DNA of 25,591 nucleotides, taken from SZUA-521 sp041738285 (GTDB taxonomy: Bacteria; Pseudomonadota; Gammaproteobacteria; Pseudomonadales; Azotimanducaceae). Made by a program: the position numbers and the translations under genes. The DNA is taken from NCBI GenBank assembly GCA_041738285.1, contig JBGSQB010000102.1:1-25591 (forward strand), in the 5' to 3' direction. Of this stretch, positions 15,509-21,556 are shown piece by piece. The number at the start of each line of letters is the position of its first letter. Position 1 is the stretch's first letter. Below the pieces are notes generated by a model. It worked only from the letters and a program-made list of their open reading frames with translations. It was not told where the DNA came from and ran no database searches.

Positions 15509-16783
15509 GTGACCCGCCCCAACGAAGGCGGCCTATTAGACCAAGGTGACGCGCGATTTGTCACCGGTGCATCCGTTTTTTTTGCGGTGATGTACTTCGT
15601 GCAGGGCATCGGTGACCCGACCAGCGGTCTGATCGCACAACCTGTTCGCGCGCTGCTGAAAAGCTGGAACGAATCTCCCGGCGCTATAGGTGGCTTCATG
15701 GCGCTGCTCGCGCTGCCGTGGATGTTGAAGCCCGTGTTTGGATTGCTGTCCGATTACGTACCTTTGCTTGGCTCGCATCGCCGCAACTATCTACTGGTGG
15801 CGAGCGCTGCAGCATCCATTGGTCTGTTCGTTCTGTACTGGCTGCCGCTGCCGGACGGTGCGCGCGCGATGTTGTTCCTCCTGCTGTTGATGCCAACCAT
15901 CGGCATCGCCTTCGGTGATGTGCTTGTGGATGCGCTGATGGTGGACGTTGGCCAGCCGCGCGGATTGACGGGACGGCTGCAGGCAGTTCAATGGGCCGCG
16001 GTGTACGCGGCGCTGCTGCTCGCGGGCGCCGCAGGCGGTTGGATCAGCAGCAATGGCCGCTATGAACTCGCATTCGTCGGCTGCGGGGTATTGTGGGCGG
16101 TCAGCTTTGTGTTTGCCTTCCGTTTTGCCAAGGAAACGCCACGACCGGCTGCCGCGGAAGGGATCGGTGGCACATCCGCGGAGATGCGCGCGGCGCTGAA
16201 GGTACCGGGGCTGATGACGGTGGCGGGGTTTCTGTTCATCTGGAGCTTCAATCCCAGCTGGGTATCGGTTCAGTATCTGCACGTGACCGAGACCCTGGGG
16301 CTCGGTGAGCAGGTGTACGGCAACTCGTTCTCGTTCTTCGCGGCGGGATCGGTGCTCGCAAGTCTTGGCTATGGCCTCTACTGTCGCGCACTCCCCATGG
16401 GGCGGTTGATTCACTTGGCGATCATCACGGGTGTTGTGGGCTACGGCGTCTATCTGCACGTGACGAGCCCAGGGCAGTTGTACGCGGTCGCGTTCATCGG
16501 CGGCGTCGCAAACATGACTGGCAATCTCATCCAACTCGACATTGCGGCGCGCCTGGTCTCCATCCGAGTGGCCGCCAGTTGCTTCGCGATTCTGATGGCG
16601 CTGACCAATATTTCTGCCTCGATGTCCGAGGCGGTCGGTGCCTACCTGTATGAATGGCTGGGCGAACTGTTTGGTCTGGTGCACGCCTATGAACTGATCG
16701 TTGCGCTGAGCGCGCTGATTGCCGCGACCTGCTGGCTGCTGGTGCCGAGGTTGCACAGGCAGGTGCCGCAGTGGTGGCGGTGA
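15509..16783 (+). CDS. MFS-type transporter resembling the folate-biopterin (BT1/FBT) family
   Basis: A 424-residue polytopic membrane protein with about 12 hydrophobic segments. FFAVMYFVQGIGDP opens the first segment. ALPWMLKPVFGLLSDYVPLLGSHRRNYLL is the BT1/FBT-type loop (W-x-x-K-P-x-x-G-x-x-S-D, then G-x-x-R-R-x-Y); the 20-residue core of this match spans about residues 69-97. The start is GTG at 15509, with ACGAGG 10-15 nt upstream; the first ATG would delete part of the first membrane segment. It diverges from kamA across 103 bp, so it may export or import the product or substrate of that array. Substrate and direction cannot be read from sequence. AmpG-like or other MFS families are alternatives. 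Confidence 0.68.
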   Translation: MTRPNEGGLLDQGDARFVTGASVFFAVMYFVQGIGDPTSGLIAQPVRALLKSWNESPGAIGGFMALLALPWMLKPVFGLLSDYVPLLGSHRRNYLLVASAAASIGLFVLYWLPLPDGARAMLFLLLLMPTIGIAFGDVLVDALMVDVGQPRGLTGRLQAVQWAAVYAALLLAGAAGGWISSNGRYELAFVGCGVLWAVSFVFAFRFAKETPRPAAAEGIGGTSAEMRAALKVPGLMTVAGFLFIWSFNPSWVSVQYLHVTETLGLGEQVYGNSFSFFAAGSVLASLGYGLYCRALPMGRLIHLAIITGVVGYGVYLHVTSPGQLYAVAFIGGVANMTGNLIQLDIAARLVSIRVAASCFAILMALTNISASMSEAVGAYLYEWLGELFGLVHAYELIVALSALIAATCWLLVPRLHRQVPQWWR

Positions 16784-17054
16784 GGCGCAGCACCTGGATC
16801 GGAGTCAGCGGGAGCGGCCTGGAGGGTGATGCACGGGCCACTCGCTAGTCTTGGGGAGCGCGCTTGGCGCAGCGGCGCACCGGCGCGAACAGACGCCGAA
16901 TTGCCTCGATTCATGCGCGGCGATGCGCTGCCGCAGTTGCTGCTTGTCATGACTCCAGCCGCTGCCTTCGGTTGCCGGTCCCATCGGGTCCATTAGAGGG
17001 GCCCTTCTGCGACAATCTGGTGCTGCGTCCGGCCGTTTCGAAGGACTATTTGGC
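16784..17054. other. Non-coding gap between the transporter and the thioredoxin-like gene
   Basis: This 271-bp stretch has several short open frames on both strands, but none has a ribosome-binding site or recognisable protein pattern. It presumably contains the terminator of the transporter and the promoter of the thioredoxin-like gene. A GACAAT near 17011-17016 could be a -10, but no -35 partner is visible. I see no stable T-tailed hairpin. Confidence 0.4.
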
Positions 17055-17513
17055 ATGAGATCGCTCGCGTTGATGCTCGCGCTGCATGCGCAATCCCTGT
17101 TCGCCGCCGAGTTTCCCTACAACGAGGCGAGTGATGCTCGCGTGGATGTCGAGCAGGCTCTTGTGCAGGCGGTCGGTTCCGATCGGCTGGTGATGATCGT
17201 TTTCGGGGCCAATTGGTGCACCGACTGCCGGGTGCTCGATGCCGCGATGAGCGCGCAACCCCTGGCAGATGCACTCGCCGCCAACTATGTCTTGGTCAAG
17301 GTGGACATCGGCAACTGGGACAAGCACGTCGATGTTGCGGCGCGCTTCGGCGATCCGACCAGCAAGGGGATACCTGCGCTCATCGTTGCCGATACCCACG
17401 GTGACGTGCTGTACGCAACCCGCGCCGGCGAGCTTGCGACCGCTCGCGATCTCGGTGCGGAGGAGCTCACGTCGTTCTTCGAGGCCCTGCCGCGCCGTTC
17501 TACGACGCCGTAG
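17055..17513 (+). CDS. Exported thioredoxin-fold protein with WCTDC motif
   Basis: A 152-residue protein with a short signal peptide (RSLALMLALHAQSLFA, cleavage probably after AQSLFAA). The thioredoxin fold follows: VMIVFGANWCTDCRVLD holds the CxxC active site, and a cis-proline segment KGIPALIVADTHGDVLY lies about 55 residues later. Residues near 85-100 (VDIGNWDKHVDVAARFG) fit thioredoxin_7-like periplasmic proteins. It probably reduces or forms disulfides or protects thiols in the periplasm. The Asp inside CxxC (CTDC) differs from the CGPC of thioredoxins. Its 3' end overlaps the opposite-strand lipoprotein gene by 14 nt. A cytosolic protein is the alternative if the N-terminus is not a signal peptide. 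Confidence 0.82.
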   Translation: MRSLALMLALHAQSLFAAEFPYNEASDARVDVEQALVQAVGSDRLVMIVFGANWCTDCRVLDAAMSAQPLADALAANYVLVKVDIGNWDKHVDVAARFGDPTSKGIPALIVADTHGDVLYATRAGELATARDLGAEELTSFFEALPRRSTTP

Positions 17514-18246
17514 CGGTGGCACCGTGGTCGGTGAGATCACGCACCATGGCGCGACCGATGCGATCGACGCAGTCGCTGATCCCTGAGTCGAATCGGGCGC
17601 CGTCGTCGGCCAACCAATCAGCGACAGCTTCACGGGCGGTTTCGTATTCGTAGCGATTGGTCTGTGTGGTGGGCTTCTTGGCCGTGCGATTCCAAGTCAC
17701 GGTCATGGTGGCGCGCAGGCGCAGCGACAGGCGGTCGGCGGAGTGCTGCAGTAGTTCGAAGCGGGTGATGTGCAGATCGATCAGGCCTACGGCGACATCA
17801 GCGTCGACGATGCGACCCCCGAGGGCGGATGCCAGGTTGGTTCCGAGTTCCTGCTCGAGATCGCGCGCAGCATCGATTCGCTGAAGCGTCGCATCCACCT
17901 GCTTGGCGACATCGCTCGGCAGCCCTTTGAGCCCTTCACTGATGCCGCCCGCGACACCGCCGGTGAGCCCGCCGACTACGGCACCGAGTGGAACACACAG
18001 CCACAGCAGCGGACCGCAGATCAGACCACCGGCTGCGCCACTCGCGGCGCCACCCGCAGCACCTTTACCCACGCCGGCTGCGGTCTTGCCAGCCGTGGAG
18101 TCCGCAGCGATGTCCTTGCTGCCGGATGTCGCAACCGAGATTGAAAGCGTTGACGGCGTGGGGACGGGTTTTGCCTTCACCGCCGACGAACAGCCGCTGA
18201 TCATCAAGGATCCGATCAGGATCCACAGCGCGATGCTCTTTTTCAT
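17500..18246 (-). CDS. Glycine-zipper lipoprotein of unknown function
   Basis: A 248-residue lipoprotein: MKKS, a hydrophobic core and the lipobox MISGC give Cys19. Residues ~53-108 are Gly/Ala-rich with repeated GxxxG spacing (GVGKGAAGGAASGAAGG, then GAVVGGLTGGVAGG) around two hydrophobic cores. This is a glycine-zipper hairpin of the kind that inserts in membranes. The C-terminal half (about 115-248) is alpha/beta with no recognised domain; it contains a charged helix at DATLQRIDAARDLEQELG. The start is preceded by GAGGGTGAG. It overlaps the thioredoxin-like gene by 14 nt, tail to tail. It probably sits in the outer-membrane envelope; the function is unknown. Confidence 0.72.
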   Translation of the reverse strand: MKKSIALWILIGSLMISGCSSAVKAKPVPTPSTLSISVATSGSKDIAADSTAGKTAAGVGKGAAGGAASGAAGGLICGPLLWLCVPLGAVVGGLTGGVAGGISEGLKGLPSDVAKQVDATLQRIDAARDLEQELGTNLASALGGRIVDADVAVGLIDLHITRFELLQHSADRLSLRLRATMTVTWNRTAKKPTTQTNRYEYETAREAVADWLADDGARFDSGISDCVDRIGRAMVRDLTDHGATATAS

Positions 18247-18483
18247 TGCTCACCCTCGATCGATGACGACTACCCGTCAACCACGAGGTCGAATCGCAGG
18301 TGAGCCGTCCACATTGTCGCCACTGAGTGGGGTGTGTCGACCGCCCTGGTGCAAGTTGTCGCTAATGTTCGGAGTCTGCGGCGCGCCTCGCGTAACTCGT
18401 GCAGAGTCACCGCGTGTTGCGTCTGCACGCGGACATCGGCAGCATCCGCGCCGAGCGAAGCCCGATCCGAGGAGAACGTGGGC

Positions 18484-19443
18484 ATGAAACAAGGTAGCAG
18501 CAGAACGAAAGTCTCGGCGCGGGACGCAACGTCCAGAGCGAGGTGGCTCTCATTGGTCGCGCTTGCGCCGTTTGTGCTTTGGGTAGCCCCGGCGGACGCT
18601 GCGAGATACCTCATGCCTGCGCCGGAGACTCCGATCGTCGGCGAGGTGATCGTGATGAACGCGAAATACGAAGACACACTCGCGAAGTTGGCGCAGCGCT
18701 ATGGCGTTGGCTATCGGGAGTTGGCCGACGCAAATCCCGACGTCGATCCCTGGATTCCGGGAGAGGGCACGCCGATCGTGTTGCCGACCCAGCACCTGTT
18801 GCCGTCGGTCTCCCGGGACGGAATCGTGCTGAACCTCGCCGAGTACCGCCTCTATTACTATCTACCCAGTGGTGCGGAAGTGGTGACCTTCCCCATCGGC
18901 ATTGGCAGGTCGAACTACCCGACCCCGAAGACCGATACCAAGATCGTGGGTCGCGTGCGTGACCCCACCTGGTATCCAGGAGAGGCGGCGCGCCGCGAAT
19001 ATGCGGCCGAAGGCAGACCTCTGGAACGTGCGGTGCCCGCCGGCCCCGACAACCCCATGGGGACGATGGCGCTGATACTTGGGGTCAAGAGCTACTTCAT
19101 TCATGGGACCAACAAACCATTCGGAGTCGGGCAACAGGCGAGCTTCGGCTGCGTGCGCCTGTATCCGAACGACATCGAGGACCTCGCTGCGAACGTACCG
19201 AATGGTACGCGCGTCCGCATCATCGACGAGCCGGTCAAGGTGGCATGGGTGAATGGTCAGCTGTTCCTCGAGGTTCACAAGAACCTGCAGGAAGAGGAAG
19301 CGAACTTCGCGGCAGTGACTCAGGCGATAACCGCCGCGGTCGCCGATTCAGGCGTGCAGATCGATTGGGAGCGAGCTGAAGAAATGGCCCGGGACGCCAA
19401 GGGCATTCCCGGGCCGATTCTGGCAAGGCAACGGACTCATTGA
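18484..19443 (+). CDS. L,D-transpeptidase (ErfK/YbiS/YcfS type)
   Basis: A 319-residue periplasmic enzyme. The signal peptide runs to about VAPADA. A LysM-like domain follows (EDTLAKLAQRYGVGYRELADANP, about 60-82), then the YkuD catalytic domain. The catalytic motif HGTNKPFGVGQQASFGCVR has the nucleophile at about Cys223 and the conserved His in HGTN. ErfK/YbiS/YcfS-type enzymes link the C-terminal lysine of Braun lipoprotein to peptidoglycan. An open frame extends upstream to 18334, but GAGGAG 10-15 nt before ATG 18484 and the signal peptide favour this start. The 237-bp gap upstream is otherwise non-coding. The convergent neighbour encodes a small lipoprotein ending in lysine, which is its probable substrate. 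Confidence 0.88.
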   Translation: MKQGSSRTKVSARDATSRARWLSLVALAPFVLWVAPADAARYLMPAPETPIVGEVIVMNAKYEDTLAKLAQRYGVGYRELADANPDVDPWIPGEGTPIVLPTQHLLPSVSRDGIVLNLAEYRLYYYLPSGAEVVTFPIGIGRSNYPTPKTDTKIVGRVRDPTWYPGEAARREYAAEGRPLERAVPAGPDNPMGTMALILGVKSYFIHGTNKPFGVGQQASFGCVRLYPNDIEDLAANVPNGTRVRIIDEPVKVAWVNGQLFLEVHKNLQEEEANFAAVTQAITAAVADSGVQIDWERAEEMARDAKGIPGPILARQRTH

Positions 19444-19501
19444 GCCCGTATGCCGAAGGTTCACCGCACGGCGAACCTGACAGCGGGCCGTACGGCGAGC
19501 C
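19444..19501. terminator. Possible bidirectional hairpin between convergent LDT and lipoprotein genes
   Basis: AGGTTC (19457-19462) pairs with GAACCT (19473-19478), and the outer GCCCG (19444-19448) can pair with CGGGC (19484-19488). This nested stem lies exactly between two converging genes. There is no T-run on either strand, so an intrinsic terminator is not proved. Confidence 0.25.
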
Positions 19502-19771
19502 TTACTTGCGTGCGCAGCAGGTCTCTGCGATACGCGCTGCACGGTCGCCAGCTTCCTTCGCAGCTTGCATGGCGCGGTCGGCAGCAGCCTTCGCTTCGGC
19601 AGCAGCAGCAGCGGCACCGGCAGCTTGACGGGCAGCAGCGGCTGCTTCGTTGGCTGTTTGTTCAGCAGCTGCGACGCGCGACTCGAGCGCATTCAACTTA
19701 TCGGTCGTTGCAGTGCTGGCACATCCGGACAGCGCTACGAGCGCGGCCAGAACGAGGAGTTTCATCTTCAT
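19502..19771 (-). CDS. OprI/Lpp-like murein lipoprotein with C-terminal lysine
   Basis: An 89-residue lipoprotein. KLLVLAALVALSGC gives lipidated Cys17. A long, almost uninterrupted Ala-rich heptad helix follows (about 25-80), and the protein ends in ...CCARK. This is the design of Braun lipoprotein and Pseudomonas OprI, which trimerise as Ala-zipper coiled coils and end in Arg-Lys for covalent attachment to peptidoglycan. AAGGA lies 9 nt before the ATG. It faces an L,D-transpeptidase gene convergently, consistent with enzyme and substrate. Two cysteines directly before the ARK tail are unusual. It is likely one of the most highly expressed proteins of the cell; I see no clear -35/-10 for it. 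Confidence 0.85.
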   Translation of the reverse strand: MKMKLLVLAALVALSGCASTATTDKLNALESRVAAAEQTANEAAAAARQAAGAAAAAAEAKAAADRAMQAAKEAGDRAARIAETCCARK

Positions 19772-19886
19772 GAGTTGTCGTCCTTAGTTGATAGGGGTTG
19801 ACGGCCGCGCAAGGGTACCACAACGCCCCTACGGGAGTGGAATGGGCGCAGGCGGTTTTTTTGCCAGTCAATTCGCGGCTGTTGGC

Positions 19887-20537
19887 TCAACGCTCGAAGC
19901 GTTCGATGACCTCGACTTCACGCCCGGCATCGTCGATCCATGCCCGCATTGCCGGTAGCGCGAGCATCGCGTCCATGTATTCCCGCTCGGTCGAACCCAC
20001 AGCGATGCCGTACGTTTCGAAGCGCGACACAACCGGGGCATACATCGCATCGGCGATGGTGAAATCGCCGTACAGGAACGGTCCTGTGCCACGATGCGCC
20101 GAACGGCAGTCGCGCCAGATGGTCCGCACGCGATCGATGTCCTGTTGCAGTGCATCGCTTAAGTCGGTGAAAGGAATCGAGCGGCGACAATTGAAGAACA
20201 GGGTCGATCGCAGCGTCTGAAATCCCGAGTGCATTTCGGCACTGATCGCGCGCGCAACCGCGCGATCGGCCCTCTGCACCGGCCATGGCCCCAATTGCGG
20301 ATACAGCTCGGCCAGCGTTTCGAGGATCGCGAGGGAATCCCACACGATGATGTCATCTCGTTGCAGCACGGGCACCTTGCCCGCCGGGGAGTACTCGAGT
20401 ATCCGCGCCTTGGAGCCGTCGACATACAGAGGGATGTGAACTTCGTCGAAGTCGATTCCCTTCACCTTCATGTACAGCCACGGACGCAGCGACCAGGATG
20501 AGTAGGCTTTGTTGCCGATTGCGAGCGTGCAGGGCAT
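19887..20537 (-). CDS. Glutathione S-transferase family protein
   Basis: A 216-residue cytosolic GST. The N-terminal thioredoxin-like domain opens with AIGNKAYSSWSLRPWL; a Ser at position 13 or 14 is the likely thiolate-activating residue. AGKVPVLQRDDIIVWDSLAI is the glutathione-binding cis-Pro/SNAIL-type segment. The C-terminal all-helical domain includes a conserved N-capping region near YGDFTIADAMYAPVVSRFE. The substrate is unknown. Two ATGs are possible (20537 and 20546); the first gives the usual N-terminus, and neither has a strong Shine-Dalgarno. It diverges from the NYN gene across 63 bp that hold a 20-bp palindrome. Confidence 0.85.
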   Translation of the reverse strand: MPCTLAIGNKAYSSWSLRPWLYMKVKGIDFDEVHIPLYVDGSKARILEYSPAGKVPVLQRDDIIVWDSLAILETLAELYPQLGPWPVQRADRAVARAISAEMHSGFQTLRSTLFFNCRRSIPFTDLSDALQQDIDRVRTIWRDCRSAHRGTGPFLYGDFTIADAMYAPVVSRFETYGIAVGSTEREYMDAMLALPAMRAWIDDAGREVEVIERFER

Positions 20538-20561
20538 CAATATCATCCGACTGAATCTGGA

Positions 20562-20581
20562 AGCGCGAGTATACTCGCGCT
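20562..20581. promoter_or_regulatory. 20-bp perfect palindrome with TATACT on both strands; candidate bidirectional promoter or operator
   Basis: AGCGCGAGTATACTCGCGCT is an exact palindrome centred between the GST and NYN genes. It presents TATACT, a good -10 hexamer, at 20570-20575 on the plus strand and at 20573-20568 on the minus strand. Predicted starts would fall near 20582 (+) and 20561 (-), giving leaders of about 15-25 nt for each gene. No good -35 is visible on either side. A dimeric regulator's operator is the alternative. Confidence 0.55.
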
Positions 20582-20600
20582 CAAATCGAAGGGACTCGAA

Positions 20601-21458
20601 ATGGCTGTAGACATCGATGATCGAAACCTTGCGCTGTACTGCGACTTCGAAAACGTCGCCCTCGGTGTGCGCGATGCGAAGTACGCGAAGTTCGACATCA
20701 AGCACGTACTCGAACGTCTGCTGGTGAAGGGCAGCATCGTCGTCAAGAAGGCGTACTGCGACTGGGATCGATACAAGGAGTTCAAGGCGGCGATGCACGA
20801 GGCCGCGTTCGAGCTGATCGAAATCCCCCACGTGCGCCAGTCCGGTAAGAACTCTGCCGACATTCGTATGGTCGTGGACGCGCTCGATCTCTGCTATACG
20901 AAATCCCACGTCGACACGTTCGTGATCATCAGCGGCGATTCGGATTTTTCGCCGCTGGTGAGCAAGCTGCGCGAGAACGACAAGACCGTGATCGGCGTCG
21001 GCGTGAAGAACTCATCATCCGATCTACTGATCGCCAATTGCGATGAGTTCATCTACTACGACGATCTGGTACGGCAGCAGGAGAGCACTAAGAGTCGGCG
21101 CCGCCGCCGTGGTGGTGCCAAGACCAAAAAGGCACCGGAGCCGGACAAGCCGTCGGCGACCAAGGCCGACGACGCGCGCTCCGAGGAACGCAGTGAAGAA
21201 GAATCCCATGCCGAAGCCATCGAGGTGGTGCTCGAGACCGCGGCCGCGCTGCAGGATGAGCGCGGCGCCGGCGAGAAGGTCTGGGGCTCGATGATCAAGC
21301 AGGCCCTGCGCCGCCGCCATCCCGGCTTCAACGAGCGCTACTACGGATTCACTTCGTTTTCGGAACTGCTCGAAGTGGCCGAGGGTAAGGGTCTGCTCGA
21401 ACTCGAGTCCGATGAGCGCTCGGGTGGCTACATCGTGCGAAGGCTCAAGGGCCACTGA
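20601..21458 (+). CDS. NYN-domain (PIN-like) putative RNase with C-terminal LOTUS/OST-HTH domain
   Basis: A 285-residue protein. Residues ~8-155 form a NYN/DUF88 domain: YCDFENVALG (Asp15, Asn18), SADIRMVVDAL (Asp87) and ISGDSDFSPLV (Asp113, Asp115) supply the acidic metal site of this PIN-like nuclease fold. Residues ~157-205 are a charged linker, basic (KSRRRRRGG) then acidic. Residues ~207-285 look like an OST-HTH/LOTUS RNA-binding domain, ending ESDERSGGYIVRRL. Such LabA-like proteins are predicted to cleave or bind RNA; few bacterial members have known targets. AAGGGA lies 7-12 nt before the ATG. It shares the divergent 63-bp region with a GST gene and ends just before an inverted-repeat element. 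Confidence 0.85.
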   Translation: MAVDIDDRNLALYCDFENVALGVRDAKYAKFDIKHVLERLLVKGSIVVKKAYCDWDRYKEFKAAMHEAAFELIEIPHVRQSGKNSADIRMVVDALDLCYTKSHVDTFVIISGDSDFSPLVSKLRENDKTVIGVGVKNSSSDLLIANCDEFIYYDDLVRQQESTKSRRRRRGGAKTKKAPEPDKPSATKADDARSEERSEEESHAEAIEVVLETAAALQDERGAGEKVWGSMIKQALRRRHPGFNERYYGFTSFSELLEVAEGKGLLELESDERSGGYIVRRLKGH

Positions 21459-21460
21459 GA

Positions 21461-21545
21461 GGGGACGGTTAACTTGTTGAGGTTCGGGCATGGACAGCGA
21501 GTTTCCGATCCGCTGGAACCGAACCTGAATAAGTAAACTGTCCCC
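21461..21545. repeat. Second, diverged REP/MITE-like inverted repeat with GGGGAC ends
   Basis: Arms 21461-21487 and 21519-21545 match at 23 of 27 positions as an inverted repeat. They flank a 31-nt centre. The outer ends read GGGGAC from both sides, and the right arm agrees with that of the element at 7956-8033 at 15 of 17 bases. It lies 2 nt after the NYN stop and 11 nt before the SLC13 stop, so it occupies nearly all of the convergent gap and could serve as a terminator on both strands. The mismatches suggest an older insertion. Confidence 0.75.
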
Positions 21546-21556
21546 GTGCAGTCCCT

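Noticed and set aside
15791..16756. Minus-strand 321-codon frame opposite the transporter
   Set aside because: It is His/Gln/Arg-rich low-complexity shadow of the hydrophobic transporter reading.
16864..17058. Small plus-strand open frame before the thioredoxin-like gene
   Set aside because: No ribosome-binding site, Arg/Ala-rich sequence without pattern, and it runs into the next gene's start.
18334..18483. Upstream start of the L,D-transpeptidase
   Set aside because: The 50 added residues are Arg/Cys/Ser-rich and would bury the signal peptide. ATG 18484 has a GAGGAG ribosome-binding site.
19856..19862. Seven-T run after a GC-rich stretch, resembling an intrinsic terminator (+ strand)
   Set aside because: The stem is short and unclear (CGCCC/GGGCG with a long loop), and no plus-strand gene ends there; it lies in the upstream region of the minus-strand lipoprotein.
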